Source: Papio anubis
Lineage: Eukaryota; Chordata; Mammalia; Primates; Cercopithecidae
Direction: 5' to 3'
Length of the DNA: 64,000 nt
Assembly: GCF_008728515.1 (NCBI RefSeq)
Contig: NC_044978.1
Location: forward strand, 577,771 to 641,770
The position numbers were made by a program, and so were the translations under genes. The notes beneath the pieces were generated by a model, which was given only the letters and a program-made list of their open reading frames with translations, ran no database searches and was not told the DNA's origin. Of this stretch, positions 35,190 to 48,010 are shown in pieces (positions within the stretch are counted from its first letter, which is position 1; the number at the start of each line of letters is the position of its first letter).

Positions 35190-35345
35190 GGTCTCACCTG
35201 TGTGCTTAAGTTTCATTTAAGGAGCTTATTATAAGGCAGATCTCCAAGTGTCACCACCAGATAGCCTGCTTTAGCAATTCTGGAATGGATAAAAAAAGTA
35301 TATTTAAAAAGAAAAAAAAATCTTCAGGTGATTCTGCTGCAGAGT
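35190..35345 (+). mobile_element. MER5A-like hAT fragment
   Basis: 'aaggagcttattataaggca' and 'gatctccaagtgtcaccacc', then 'cttcaggtgattctgctgca', match the MER5A layout with a central A-rich change. Confidence 0.55.
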
Positions 35346-35414
35346 TTATCCAACATAAACTGAGTCACCTCTGGCCCTGTAATTAGACTGCTTCAATTTA
35401 CCTAGGTCTATAAG

Positions 35415-35490
35415 ACTGGAATTCTCAGCCTAGTTGATTATAAGAATCACCTTGAGGATTGTTTTAAAAGCTAGACTTTCAGTTGAATAT
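35415..35490 (+). mobile_element. MER20-like hAT fragment
   Basis: 'attctcagcctagttgatta' and 'taagaatcaccttgaggatt', then 'gttttaaaagc', match the MER20 start ('ttctcaaccctg...agaatcacctgggg...'). Confidence 0.55.
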
Positions 35491-36716
35491 TTAAGCCACA
35501 TGAATTTGAATATTTAAAGGTTAAGTTTTAGAAAAGTGTACTTTTGAAATGCTCTCCAATTTTATTCCTCAGAGGAAAGCTTCATTATTACAGTGTATAT
35601 AAGGGAGGGCCAGGGGAATACAATATCTGCCTTTCTACCTGATAACCCTAAATGAACTGATGAACCATAGCCACACAACAAAAGTAATTTAGATAGCTTA
35701 ACTTCCACAAAACAGAAATATCTCAATTTGGTGTCCTCAGAAATGTTTAAATATATTTTATACTTATATAGGATCATTTTATATGGAAAATATTAAAGAA
35801 ACAGAGGGCTGGAGAGAAGTCTTGGAAGTAAAAATTAATTGCCAATGAAAGGGTTGCAATTTTCAGTTGAAAATTTCCTAGTGCATAAAGATGAAAGAGG
35901 AAAAAATGAAAAAGGAAAAACAATAGAGAAAGATAATCTATTTAGATGATTCAACATTTAATTCATAGCAATGTTCGAAAATAAAATGGCAGAGAAAATG
36001 GAGGAAAGAACATAGTAAAAAAATAAAAGGAAGATAAATAAAATTTTCAAGTGTTCAAAAGAAAACTGAGACTTCAAAATGATAAAGAGTAAGAATGATT
36101 GAAGAAGATTGAACCCATTCAGCAATGTTAAATAGAAGATTCTGAACAATTTCAGAAAGGAGAGCAAAAGCAAAGTGAAACAAAAACACAAATAACAAGA
36201 TAGGCCACTTATAAAGAAATGAGAATTCAATTGGCATCAGGCTTCTCATGCAATGTCATGCAACCATCATCACTAATCACAGCAAAGATAGATGCTGGTG
36301 CCAGCAGAGCAAGTCCAAAGACTGAGTGAAAACAATTCATAAGATATACTTGTCATAAATCCATTCTTGGGAGTGAGTACCAGGCAAATGATCATGTTAT
36401 CCAAAGAAGACAAAGATGAGGAATAAAGGGAAACGTTGTCCAAAACCAAGATTTCAGCCATCAGCACTTTCATGAAGAGACCTGAGCAGTAGGCTTAGAA
36501 ATCTTTGTACCATTAGATATTTAAAATCCTGCTATTAGATTTGTCATCTGCAAGAAATAACCCCTTTCTTCCAACTGTTAGAAGAAAATTCTTAGACACA
36601 TTAAATTTAGCAGAACTTATTTGAGCTAAGAATGATTCATGGATCGGGCAGCACTTGGAACCAGGAGAGATTCAGAGATTTCTGCCCAGCAGCATGAGCA
36701 GTGACCTCTCATGGGA
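35491..36716. other. Unassigned sequence, last part transposon-like
   Basis: 35.5-36.5 kb is A-rich and unassigned. At 36600-36716 the text 'tttagcagaacttatttgag', 'ctaagaatgattcatggatc' and 'gggcagcacttggaacc' looks like part of a known interspersed repeat that I cannot name. Confidence 0.35.
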
Positions 36717-37770
36717 TAGACACCAAAAGCAATGGCAACAAAAGCCAAAATTGACAAATGGGATCTCATTAAACTAAATAGCTTCTGCACAGCAAAAGAA
36801 ACTACCATCAGAGTGAACAGGCAACCTACAGAATGGGAGAAAATTTTTACAATCTACTCATCAGACAAAGGGCTAATATCCAGAACCTACAAAGAACTCA
36901 AACAAATTTACAAGAAAAAAACAAACAACCCCATCAAAAAGTGGGCAAAGGATATGAATAGACATTTCTCAAAAGAGGACATTCATACAGCCAACAGACA
37001 CACGAAAAAATGCTCATCGTCACTGGCCATCAGAGAAATGCGAATCAAAACCACAATGAGATACCATCTCACACCAGTTAGAATGGCAATCGTTAAAATG
37101 TCAGGAAACAACAGGTGCTGGAGAGGATGTGGAGAAATAGGAACACTTTTACACTGTTGGTGGGATTGTAAACTAGTTCAACCATTATGGAAAACAGTAT
37201 GGCGATTCCTCAAGGATCTAGAACTAGAAGTACCATATGACCCAGCCATCCCATTACTGGGTATATACCCAAAGGATTATAAATCATGCTGCTATAAAGG
37301 CACATGCACACGTATGTTTATTGTGGCACTATTCACAATAGCAAAGACTTGGAATCAACCCAAATGTCCATCAGTGACAGACTGGATTAAGAAAATGTGG
37401 CACATATACACCATGGAATACTATGCAGCCATAAAAAAGGATGAGTTTGTGTCCTTTGTAGGGACATGCATGCAGCTGGAAACCATCATTCTCAGCAAAC
37501 TATCGCAAGAACAGAAAACCAAATACCACATGTTCTCACTTATAGGTGGGAACTGAACAATGAGATCACTTGGACAAAGGAAGGGGAGCATTACACACCA
37601 GGTCCTATTTTGGGGAGGGGGTAAAGGGGAGGGATAGCATTAGGAGATATACCTAATGTAAATAACGAGTTAATGGGTGTAGCACACCAACATGGCACAT
37701 GTATACATATGTAACAAACCTGCACGTTGTGCACATGTATCCTAGAACTTAAAGTAGAATAAAAAAAAAA
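36717..37770 (+). mobile_element. L1PA (about PA5-8 age), 5'-truncated
   Basis: Starts near 'acaccaaaagcaatggcaac' in ORF2 and runs to a 3' UTR ending 'ctagaacttaaagtagaata' plus an A-run at 37760-37770. 3' UTR wording such as 'tagcattaggagatatacct' and 'gtaacaaacctgcacgttgt' indicates a middle-aged primate L1PA, older than human-specific L1. No clean target-site duplication could be read. Confidence 0.95.
36732..37556 (+). pseudogene. L1 ORF2p C-terminal fragment, open for 274 codons
   Basis: This is the C-terminal part of L1 ORF2p, which in full-length elements follows the endonuclease and reverse transcriptase and is needed for retrotransposition. The cysteine motif CX3CX7HX4C is intact at about residues 129-146 (CWRGCGEIGTLLHCWWDC). 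The frame ends at the normal ORF2 stop (YHMFSLIGGN, then TGA). It is 274 residues against about 1275 for the full protein, so no catalytic domain is present. The start ATG is an internal Met, not a true start. The open frame reflects modest age rather than function. Confidence 0.93.
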
Positions 37771-38020
37771 ATAGAAAAACTATTTGATAATTCTATAAAA
37801 ACTGTATTTTTAAAGCATTTATAAACTACTTATGGGAAAAACTTCATTAAGTTAAAATAGAAATCATTTAATGTCAAAATTATAACAGTAAATTTAGAAA
37901 CTGGTGTAATTCTAATAAAAATCTTAGGAATCAAAAAAAAAAAAGTGAGGTTTTTCAGAGGCAGAAACTGGACACTATCAGTTTGTTGAGACCTGGGTCA
38001 TCATCCATTCTACTGTGTTT

Positions 38021-38059
<39 letters not shown>

Positions 38060-39098
38060 GCTTTGGTTTTGATCCTCCAAATATATTTATCTTTATTGTG
38101 TCCATCTTTTTCTTATTTTTTTACTGAGGTTTTCATTATGTTTATTCATGATTATGTTCTTTAAAATTTAGTCTGTCTTCATTATTTCCTAAGATCTGTT
38201 GTTTTCATTTTGTGTCTTCCTTTGTCTAGTCTTTTATATTTCTGAGCTTATTTATTTCTGATCATCTTAATTTCACTTATTTTACAATATTAGAGTTATT
38301 CATTTGCTTGTTGCCACATTTTTTGGTTTGTTGTTTGTTTTCTGTTAAAGGTAGGTTCATTTTCTTACTTCTTTTCATAATACATTTGTCTGGTATCGGA
38401 CCGTATCAGTTTTTTCCCTGAGATCTATGGGATGAGCTTCCCTGGGCTATTTAGAGTGGTTCTTGTGGAGGTGGGGGAGTGAAGTGGAGGACTGCCTCAG
38501 CTTTCCAGCTTCAGGCTCCTTTCTTTCTTGTGGCCATGAATACGTGAAACATGGTCTTTGTGTACAGTTCTTCTCTATCTCTCAGAGCCAAATCTGGTTC
38601 AGGACAATTTCCCTGTCAACTCCAGAGCTCCAAGGACCTCGTCTTTCAAGGCAGATTCCTCTGGTTTAGACGTGGTATTTTGTTATTTTAATGCTTTCTT
38701 GATTTGCTTTTTGCAAGCCCCTCTCACCAACCATTCTTTAAACATTCTTGCTTCTTACTCAGTGCTCTGACCTGCTCAGTTGGGTTTTTTTTGCTAGTAA
38801 TTTTCCCTGAAGGTGAGGCTTTATTCTTGTTAAGGTCATTTTTATTAGTATTTATCTGATATTTCTGAAATTCTCAAACTCCACAGCCTATTCCTCACAA
38901 ATTTGAGTACAGATTTCTGCATTCATTGGCAAATTAAAATTTGTCCCCATTTTGTTGGCCATTCTCAGACTCAGGAAAGGGTCCTCTGTTATTTGAGTGA
39001 ATTGTTGTTGGCGCCTTTTTCCTGGGGATTTTAAGGTAGCGTGAGTAGTGCAAAGTCAGAGATAGCCAGGTCCAGGCACGTGTGTCTCTTTCCACAAG
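37771..39098. other. Unassigned T-rich sequence with a (GT)n run
   Basis: Contains an A-run at 37933-37944 and the GT microsatellite listed separately. Otherwise nothing recognisable. Confidence 0.45.
38023..38056. repeat. (GT)n microsatellite
   Basis: About 16 uninterrupted GT units; long enough to be polymorphic. Confidence 0.97.
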
Positions 39099-39106
39099 TT
39101 CAGACT

Positions 39107-39410
39107 TTTTTTTTTTTTTTTTTTTTTGAGATGGAGTCTTGCTCTGTCGCCCAGGCTGGAGTGCAGTGGCACGATCTCTGCTCACTGCAAGCTCCGCCTC
39201 CTGGGTTCCCGCCATTCGCCTGCCTCAGCCCCCCGAGTAGCTGGAACTACAGGCACCGCCACCACACCCGGCTCATTTTTTTGTATTTTTAGTTGAGAGG
39301 GGGTTTCACCGTGTTACCCAGGATGATCTTGGTCTCCTGATCTCGTGATCCACCCACCTCGGCCTCCCAAAGTGCTGGGATTACAGGTGTGAGCCACCGC
39401 GCCCAGGCGG
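39107..39410 (-). mobile_element. AluY-like, antisense, with target-site duplication
   Basis: A long T-run, then 'gagatggagtcttgctctgt', ending at 'gccaccgcgcccaggc'. The AluY-type 'ctcactgcaagctccgcctc' and 'gatctcgtgatccacccacc' variants are present. The 7-bp duplication tcagact occurs at 39100-39106 and 39411-39417. It is the youngest-looking Alu in the window. Confidence 0.96.
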
Positions 39411-39417
39411 TCAGACT

Positions 39418-40286
39418 GCGATTTGGTATTTCAGTCATAAAAACCTTGGCTACATGGAGTTCCGGGGAGAGGGGGGGATTCACAGCACTTCCGGTTCCGG
39501 TTCCGTGCTCGTCATAAGAACCTCAGGCACAGGCTCAAGCCATTCCACAAGTCAATCAACATTGCAAACCATACATGATAGTATATTTAATCAATATATA
39601 AATACTATATATTAACTATTTTACAACACATAAAGTAACATTAAACATCCAAATAAATAGGAAAAATGGTTAATGAACAGAGAGAGTGACACGGACAAAA
39701 CAAATGTCAGGGCCTGACCCCGGGGGAACTTCAGAGTCAGGGTCTTGCAAGGCAGGGTCCTGGAAGTGGGCAGAGCCTTTGGTGGCAGATGCTGAGTGCT
39801 TATCACAAGTGATGGCGAGATGCTAAGACGGCCGCTTTCAACTGGTGAAACCCTGTTCTTTTCTGGCCACAGAGTCCTCTGGTGAGGGCCGATAGTGGAA
39901 GAGTGTGCCTAGTTACGTCCTTGTCTGTTTGGATGCAGTCTGTATGGATTCAGCCAAACGTCTGCCCCGTGTTGGGCAAGTGCCTCACGAAATGGAAGAC
40001 GGAGTCTTTTTGTAAGAAGGAGTTACTTCCGTCAGGGGTGGTCAGTGGGGAACTTACTTGTCTCTTCCCCTCCCACCAGCCATCCGACCTCACACAGTCC
40101 TGACACTAGAGCTAAGTTAACGGCAGCCACTGGAAGGTGGGGACTATGTTGGCTAAATAACTCATTTGTGCTCATTTGTGTTGTTTGATGGTGCTGTGTA
40201 TAAAATCATATTTTTTTGTTTATGGTTTTTGGGAGGAATTTGGAGAGATTAAAAACTTCACTGTCATGATGACCTTATTACTACTA
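39418..40286. other. Unassigned sequence
   Basis: Nothing recognisable; small open frames only. Confidence 0.4.
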
Positions 40287-40734
40287 CAGCTGACCCTGGC
40301 AATACAATTTTGAATTGCCCAAGTCTGCTTACATACTCAGATTTTCTTCCACCTCTGCCACCCTGAGACAGCAAGACCAACCCCTCCTCTTCCTCCTCCT
40401 CCTCAGCCTGCTCCATGTGAAGACGATGAGGATGAAAATATTTATGATGATCCACTTCCCCTTACTGAATAGTAAATATATTTTCTCTTCCTAATTTTGT
40501 CTTAATCACATTTTTTCTCTCTGACTTTACTGTAGGAATATAGTGTTTAATGCATATAACGTAGAAAATACATGTCAGTAGACTGTTAATGTCATCAGTA
40601 AGCCTTCTGTTGGTAAGCATGTGGAGCATCAGTAGTTATGTCAGTAGGCTATTAGCAGTTAAGCTTTTGGGGGTCAAAAGTTATATGTAAACTTTTAACT
40701 GTGCTAACCCTATGTTTTTTCAAAGGGTCAATCA
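40287..40734 (-). mobile_element. Tigger2-type (pogo) non-autonomous element with TA flanks
   Basis: A 448-bp element starting 'cagctgaccctggcaa' and ending '...aaagggtcaatca'. These are diverged terminal inverted repeats of the 'cagttgacccttgaacaac' type. TA dinucleotides lie outside both ends (40285-40286, 40735-40736). Inner text such as 'ctctgccaccctgagacagc', 'gatgatccacttccccttac' and 'caaaagttatatg' is typical of the Tigger2 short form. A CCT-rich run at 40380-40405 belongs to it. Confidence 0.85.
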
Positions 40735-41894
40735 TACTTAAACTCTTCTGTGAGGCCTAGAAAGTAGTTATTTTAGTGAAATGTCTTGCAGCTGCTATTT
40801 GATTGCGTGCTCTGTGTTCAGAGCTACATATGATCTTTTCAAGTGAACATGGCATTTTCTACTTTTTGGTGCTGTTTGAATCACAGGTCATTCAGGAACC
40901 TGGATATATTTAGTTGTCTTCAAGGATTCAAGCCTTACTGTTCTAATTGAGCCTTTTGAAATCTTGTTGTCATTTGCGTTTAAACTCTCTGACTCAGATC
41001 TCTACTTTGTGTTTTTAAGCTTGGGATTTTCTATTAAATTTTTTTTATCAAGACATAAGAAAACAGTTTAGATAGTAGACAATAACTTTTAGTTGGTTTT
41101 TATATTCCTTGGTATTTTTGAATTTTTGGGGGGCACTACTCCAAGTTGTAATTCTTGGAGGTATGTAAATTTATTGTTGTTTGGTAAAAGCTACAGAGAT
41201 AAATTAGTAAAGTCCTCTGAGTTCATTAGGATACTCACTGTTGTACTGCTAAGGTAAATCATACGTCACATTTCACTGAAATAAGACAGAATACAATATG
41301 GGAATTGAATTCTGCATGGCTACAAGGCCTCAGTAGAATTATGCTTTGTGCAAATTTTTCTTCTAACCAATATCTGTTTAAAACGCATTTAAATTTTTTT
41401 TAAATTATGGTTTCATTAGGACATTTGAGCTATATTTTACCTAAAATATGTAGATATTAAATTGGCATTGTTTGCTTTTGATCTTTGAAGCCGTGAGTGC
41501 TAATTCTTGTTACTAAAATTTGAGTTTACAGTATTATTAGTCAATTAACTAACATAGTCTCAGGTCATCCCATTCCTATGGTCATGTCTTATAGGTGATC
41601 TCTTAGTCTTATTGCTATCTCTTTATATGTTGTATAACATGCTGCCTTTTAGGTCATCTCAAAGCTCTCTTCCCTTCCAGCATTTGTTTGCATTGTTTCC
41701 CAAGTCTCTTAAGAAAAGCTGCTTTGATTCGATAGGGTCTAGTCTTCAGAGGAAACAGAAATATATTTTCAATTACATGAACACTATAAATTTATTTGGC
41801 TTATTGAGTGTAATTGGCTTAATAGCTCCTTCTTCTCATTTCTATTTTACCTTTTAGCTTCCTTTTTCTTTCCTTTAGAATAGAAAATCTAGAG
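40735..41894. other. Unassigned AT-rich sequence
   Basis: No gene or repeat recognised; longest open frame 81 codons. Confidence 0.45.
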
Positions 41895-42199
41895 CCACAC
41901 TGTCCCATAAGGGAGCCAATAGTGGCCTGTGAATGTGAGCTCTTGAAATGTGAGGAGCCCGAATTAAGATGGGCTGTAGCTGTAAAATACACACCAGATT
42001 TCAGAGGCAAGAAAGAATATTGAACCGCTCACTGAAGATTGTTGTATGCATTAGCAGTTGAAAGGTCATTGTGAGGAAATGTTGGGTTAAATAAAACATG
42101 TTATTTCATTAATTTCACATATTACTTCTTATTTTTTAATGGAACTACTAAAAATTTAAATTGTATTTGAGATCTCATGATATATTTTTGGACAGTGCC
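41895..42199. mobile_element. hAT-type non-autonomous DNA transposon, about 305 bp
   Basis: Ends are inverted: 'cacactgtccca' on the left and 'ttggacagtgcc' on the right. Inside, 'cttgaaatgtgaggagcccg', 'aattaagatgggctgtagct' and 'gtaaaatacacaccagattt' match a common mammalian hAT short element ('cttgaaatgtggctagtccg', 'taaaatacacaccggatttc'). I cannot give the subfamily with certainty. Confidence 0.75.
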
Positions 42200-43079
42200 G
42201 ATCTTGAGGGACAAGATACAGCTGCTAAGACTTAAACCTAGCAAAGTATGCTCTCATTGTTCTACTTCCCTCAGCGTCATGGTTCATTGTGAGATCATAA
42301 AGAATTGTACACCAAGTAAGTTATACCAAGCTGCCTCCTTTCCACATGGATATTGAAAACCTGTGTTATGATTTGACAGGTTAGTAAAAGCTGAGATCTA
42401 GAATCCTAGCCAAATATGATCTCATCATGTTATCATAAATGCACAAAAAGTTTGTGACAGTTCTTAGGAGTTTTCTAATTAATGCACAGAAGTTGAAATA
42501 AATGGAACTAATAATTTCTGGGAAACCAAACACATTCAGTGCATTATTTAAACTTCCATTCAGTGTCAATAGCGCTGACACTATTAAAGACTCTATTAAA
42601 AGTACAATATGTCTTCTGCAATCATGTATGTCTCAATGGTTTCTCACAATTTCAGTCATAGAGCTTTTCCAATCTAATAATGGTGGCACATAAAAATAAA
42701 TTTCTGCAATTATGGATTTATGCCTTATCAGTAAAAATAAGCAACTGATTACCCAATACTGATACCAGCCCTAGCTTCCTACAATACTACGAATTAGATT
42801 ACTTGCTAGGAAATAAACCAGAAACTAGAAGGATATGGCATCTTTCCCTGTATTTATAGAAATGTCAGTCATAGAGAACAAATGAAGGTTGTCTTTCTTT
42901 TCATCCTTTCTTAGAAGTGGATGGAGGAAGAGGGTGTCCCCTTTTCTTACATTCCCATCTAGAATCTTGCCATAAATTCTGTTTCTAGTGTTGTTTGCTA
43001 ACATTCCCAGCTTCACAATTTTCCTAAAACTCTACTGAGAAGACGTATTATAAGTTCATGTAATGCTTTGACATCATTG
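42200..43079. other. Unassigned sequence
   Basis: No gene or repeat recognised. Confidence 0.4.
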
Positions 43080-43188
43080 AGCCTCACAGGTTCCCCAAAG
43101 CCTAACAGTTTCCCTGCCGGTACCTGCTATAGTCCCCAGCACCCAGCAGGAGAGCCTCCTGACTGGCCGCTCCATACAGCTGGGCCAC

Positions 43189-43520
43189 CTGCACCCTACC
43201 CAGTCCTCAACCTAATGGGCTGCAGCTCCCTGTGAATCTGAGGCATTTTTCAAACAAATGTCCTCTTGGGGGAACACGAGCACCTCATCCTTCTATTACT
43301 GTAAATCCTGCCTCCCCAGTCCCTGCTAGTTCACTCTCTTCCTGAGTGAAACCTCCACGTGACCCTGTGTGGCGTGTGGCACCCCCTCCGGGGCTGTGAG
43401 TATGTGTGACTCATCACTGAAGTCCATCTCCTCTGTCCAACAAGGGTATCATATGTTTGGCCATCTTCAGAACCTAGAATGGGACTGTCTCCCTCACCAA
43501 GGAGTAAAGAGGAGACAAAC
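43189..43520. repeat. Left copy of a diverged long direct repeat (LTR candidate)
   Basis: Shared blocks with 47695-47990 in order: 'ctgcaccctacccagtcctc', 'tttttcaaacaaatgtcc', 'cctgcctccccagtccctgc', 'ctcttcctgagtgaaacctc' and 'tgagtatgtgtgactcatca', then 'gccatcttcagaac'. Identity is roughly two bases in three by eye. Confidence 0.7.
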
Positions 43521-44914
43521 AGAACAACCGCCAGCACCAATGGAGGGGCCTGGCCATGGTGGAGGACACTTAACAGCTTTCACTGACTGTTCCTTTTGTC
43601 ACTAACTGGTCCCTGCTATGGGGAGGCCCCCTGAGATGGAGCTGCCAATCGCTGGCTGGCTCCCACGGCAGTTCGTGTCTCTCCTGGGTGCTGCTGTCTC
43701 TTTCCTTTCTGAAATGCTCCTCTTGCCCCCCTCGAAATGAGAACTATTATTAACTGGTTATCTCCTGGCATGAGGTTCTGTTAGCTGGGGCCTATGTCTG
43801 CCAGGTTATCGCTGAGACCCTTGCCACCAAGTCTGAGACGGGGGGGGGGCGTTAAAAAGCCCACTGAAGGGACGATGGGAGGCTGCTCCTCCAGTAGAGG
43901 ACAGGGGTGGTGACCACATAGTGTCTGAACTGGTGGACACTTGTGAGTGGTCAGTCTGGAGCCCTGGCAGATACTGACTTCCGTGTATAACACTCAGCCT
44001 GGTGACTGGAGATCGATTTCTTGAGGCGATCACCGGTCATCTTTCTTGTAAGAACTTAGGGAAAGGAGGAGTCCCAGGCTGTCAACAAGGGAAGTATTAA
44101 GATTGACACCCCAGCTGCCTGGCAGGAGTCACTGCTGCTCAGGGGAAGGTAGTGGCCTTACCCTTTCCCTGGGCCGCTGCTTCCCTTTCTGCTGTCACGT
44201 GCTGTCCTCAACCCCAGGGACGTCAAATTCTACCTGCATGGTGGCCAGCGGCCCCAGCACTGATGAGGAAAACTAGAGAGCATTTGGAACTCTCCTGGCC
44301 TCCCCATGCAGAAGCCCCAGCCCATGTGCCAGTGCTTTCCTTGTGCTGCTGCTCACCTGCTCACCAGCTGCCTAAGGACTCAACTCCTGATCATGGTGCT
44401 CAAATGCCCCTGCCTGGGACACAGACAAAATGACCCTGGGATAGGGACTCCATCCCAGAAAAGCTGACTGGCATTCCCCAGAGGATGTGGAAGATCCCCG
44501 GCCCCCCCTTTCCCCATAACCGTTCAGAAGGTCCATGCTATGAATAATCTTGTGGAAATGAAACCCCAAAACCACAACTGTATGGCTAGAAACCCTAAAA
44601 GGAAAAAAAGGTGGGGGAAGCCATCCTGGAAGAACAAGATGGGGCTGTAGCAGAGGACGGTTTCAGTCCACTGGCCCTGAACGGTGGGCTGGTTGTGCTG
44701 CAGCACTCTGCCACTTATGGTTCCACTTCAGCAAAGACCTCGTTCCCAGGGTTATGGGAAAAGACACCTGCGGTGCCCCAAGGCCCAGAGAACAGAGAAA
44801 TCCAAACCTGACTTAAGTCCAAGGTTCTTAAACCTCACAATCTACCCAGAAGGAGGACCTTAACTCTGAAGATACCAATTTTGGGTTGTCTGAAAGAAAA
44901 AAAATGCACAAAAC

Positions 44915-45196
44915 AAAACTGAAGAACTTGGAGTCTTATGTTCAAGGGCAGGAAGCACCCAGCAGGGGAGAAAGTTGGAGGCCGGAAGACTCAGCAAGTC
45001 TGCTGTTTCCATGCCTGTGTTTTATGCTGGCAGCTGATTAGCTGGTGCCCACTCAGATTGAGGCTGGGTCTGCCTCTCCCAGTGCGCTAACTCAAATGTT
45101 AATCTCCTTTGGCAACACGCTCACAGACACACCCAAGAACAATACTTTGCATCCTTCAGTCCAATCAAGTTGATGCTCAATATTCACCATCACAGC
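44915..45196 (-). mobile_element. MLT2-like ERVL LTR, antisense
   Basis: The plus strand reads the reversed MLT2 order: 'aaaactgaagaacttggagt', 'caagggcaggaagcacccag', 'cagctgattagctggtgccc', 'caaatgttaatctcctttgg', 'caacacgctcacagacacac' and 'tccagtccaatcaagttgat' type text ending near 'attcaccatcaca'. MLT2 LTRs belong to the ancient ERVL class. Confidence 0.85.
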
Positions 45197-45694
45197 CACA
45201 TGAGCCAATTCCTTAAAATAAACTTAAATATATTCACGCAACTGATAAATATTTTGTTGTTATAGATTTGGCTAACATGTTCTTTTTGTGCCTATTTTAA
45301 CAGAGTCTCAGTCACAGCCTGCCTTCATCTCCGAAGGGACCAGGTGTCTCACGGAGTGCCTCGGCAGCCTTGTCATTTCATGCAATCTTCACACACAAGA
45401 TCTCACTGCAACCACCTTTCTACAGGAGCACAGGTGTGACAATTTACTGATGACATCATTCTCAGAGAAAATTCATTTTACACCCTAAGGACACACAGAT
45501 ACAAATAGCCTTATACAAAGGGAATGGACCTTTCCCCAACACAGTAATGCAAGGCCCTGCCATTTTGGCTAAATTCCTGAAAATTCTCTGGTAAACTGAG
45601 GGCTGATGTATCCCTGACACTTTCAATAAGTGATTATTGACCCTCTCAGTATCCACAATGTTAATACAAGTCTAATATTCTTTATTTATTTGTG

Positions 45695-45982
45695 TATTTT
45701 TTGAGACACAATCTTGCTCTGTCACCCAGGCAGGAATCCAGTGACTCAGACTCAGCTTACTGCAGCCTTGACCTCCTGAGCTCAAGCAATCTTCCCACCT
45801 CAGCCTCCGACATAGCTGGGACTACAGGTGTGTGCTATCACACCCAGCTAATTTTACGTATTGTAGAGACGAGGTCTTGCTACGTTACCGAGGCTGCTCT
45901 CAAACTCCTTGGTTCAACCAGTCCTCCTGCCTCAGCTTCTGAAAGTGCTAGGATTACAGATGTGAGCCACTGTGCCCAACCC
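45695..45982 (-). mobile_element. AluJ-like, antisense, with target-site duplication
   Basis: Diverged Alu from 'ttttttgagacacaatcttg' to 'gtgagccactgtgcccaac'. The 11-bp duplication attctttattt occurs at 45677-45687 and 45987-45997. Confidence 0.95.
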
Positions 45983-47694
45983 TTTCATTCTTTATTTGGG
46001 ATGCAGGTGACAACATATTCCTCATTTTTCCTCATTTACAAATTTTACTTACTGTCACTGATGCTGTCACTTGCAAGCTGACCCACCTTGAATGACGCTT
46101 CCTCCAGCAAGTCTGGAATCTGTCCGAATTTAAATTAATAGGTGCTCCTATGAATTCCATCAGAGAACACACTGCAGACGCTTCAGCAGCCTCTTCCCAT
46201 GCCTCCTGAAGTATCTGGGTTGCATATGGTGGCTGTAAGTTGTCCATGGGCTTCTGATGGACAAAACAAACCTGCCCCCTTTTGGCCCTGTGCTGTACAG
46301 CATCAGGACAGTGACTGCTGACCACATACTGGACCGTCTGGAAGCAGAGGGCTCCATGTCATGTCCATGAGCCTTCATGCCCATCTGGCCATCAGGCCTT
46401 GGGAAACAGCATCCCACAGCCTTAGCATAGCTGCAGAGACCTCCCTGCCTTGGGATGGAGTCAAATCTGGACCCCCTGCAATTCTCGGCTGCAGGAAGCA
46501 CTGGCCTCCTTCATCCTCAGGCTGTGGTGCTGGAAGTCACCCCTCTCCCAGGCTCCTTGGGATCCCCCGAGTGACCAGCAATGAAGGTCCTCCGCCTTCT
46601 GAATGGATGCCATCATCGGACGTGATGGAGCTCAGTGGGATGCTGCTGCCTTCCCTCCCTCAGCTAGAAAGTCCCTGATAAAGGATGACATCCAAGCCTC
46701 AGCACGACCAGCCAAACTTCAAGTGGTCATCTCAGCATTGATGCTAGGCCAACAATTAGCCCCATTTGTACATTTTTACAAACTTTTTGGCAATTGCCAA
46801 GAATGGTCCACCTCCCCTCCCCATTGAATTAAAGAAACTTCTTGTCTCAGGGATATTCAGAATATCAGTCAAGGTAACAGACGCCGTTATTTTAACCAGG
46901 GACACAGTACGGATCTCACAGGGACACCCCTTATCCCCTGCAGAGTTCCAGACACTACTGATGGGGACCAAGGCAACATTTCATCAGAAAACACAGTGCT
47001 GGGCTTGTGAAGAAGATGTCCAGTAGAGCTTCCACTGCCCCATAGGCTGCAGGCGGCTGCTTTAGTTGAGCGATAGACTGAGATACTCAAAGAATTCCTA
47101 TTTAAGTTACAAAGCAGCGTGTGGATGCCCTGCTGGGTTCCGCTCTTCCCACAGTCTTTGATTACTCTAAGTTCATACTCCTTAGGAAAGTGCACTTTTT
47201 ACACCAAAGCTGCACAGTTCCCTCAGCTGCCTTTACTGGACATCAAGGAGTTCGCATTTTTGACAACCATTCAGTCCTGGACTGTCCAAGGGGTCAAAGT
47301 AGCTCCATACAGGAAGCTGCCTGCTGCATGTGGATCAGTAATACCAGACTTGCCCAGCAACTCGCTGGAGACATGAAAACCAATGCATGGGGAATGCATG
47401 ACGTCACCCAGATACTTACGAACACGCTTGTGCTGCCAGAGGCCTCCCGTCTCCTTTCCTGCCTCCTGCTAAACAAATGGGGGCAGTAGCTTTGCATCTG
47501 CTTCCACATTTCATTACTCATAACTGTGACCTTCCTAATCTCTCCTGCCCCAAGCACTTATTACAGTGTCTCAACAGCTTTCTCTCCACCTCTTAAGATA
47601 TTAGTCATCATTAAAATAAATATCTGATGTTAAAGCATCAGGGGTCAATTGTATTATGACACCTAAAATTTCATGCTGCACCCCACCAGGTCCT

Positions 47695-47990
47695 CAGCGT
47701 AATGACTTTCACCCCCTGCCCGACTGCAAAACTTTTCAAATAAGTCAAGCACTTTTCCCCAAGGGACCAGGGGCCACTCACCCTCTGACTACTTCCAAGC
47801 CTGCCTCCCACACCGTCTCTGCTTGTTCATTCTGTTCCTGAGTGCAACCCCCACATAGACCTGGAGAGATGCAGCATCATCCTGCCCTGGGCTGAGTATG
47901 AGTGACTAATCAATTACTGTCAGTTTCTTCATCCCAGTGTTTGTGTGTCTGCAGCCATCTCCAGAACGCTAGGGCAAGACTAGCTTCTTC
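47695..47990. repeat. Right copy of the diverged direct repeat (LTR candidate)
   Basis: Collinear with 43189-43520: 'tttttcaaataagtcaagc' type start, 'cctgcctcccacaccgtctc', 'ttctgttcctgagtgcaacc', 'tgagtatgagtgactaatca' and 'gccatctccagaacgctagg'. The similarity stops soon after 48000. Confidence 0.7.
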
Positions 47991-48010
47991 ACCAGTGGGG
48001 TGAACAGGAA

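Noticed and set aside
45692..46081. 129-codon plus-strand frame
   Set aside because: It is the antisense reading of the AluJ at 45695-45982.
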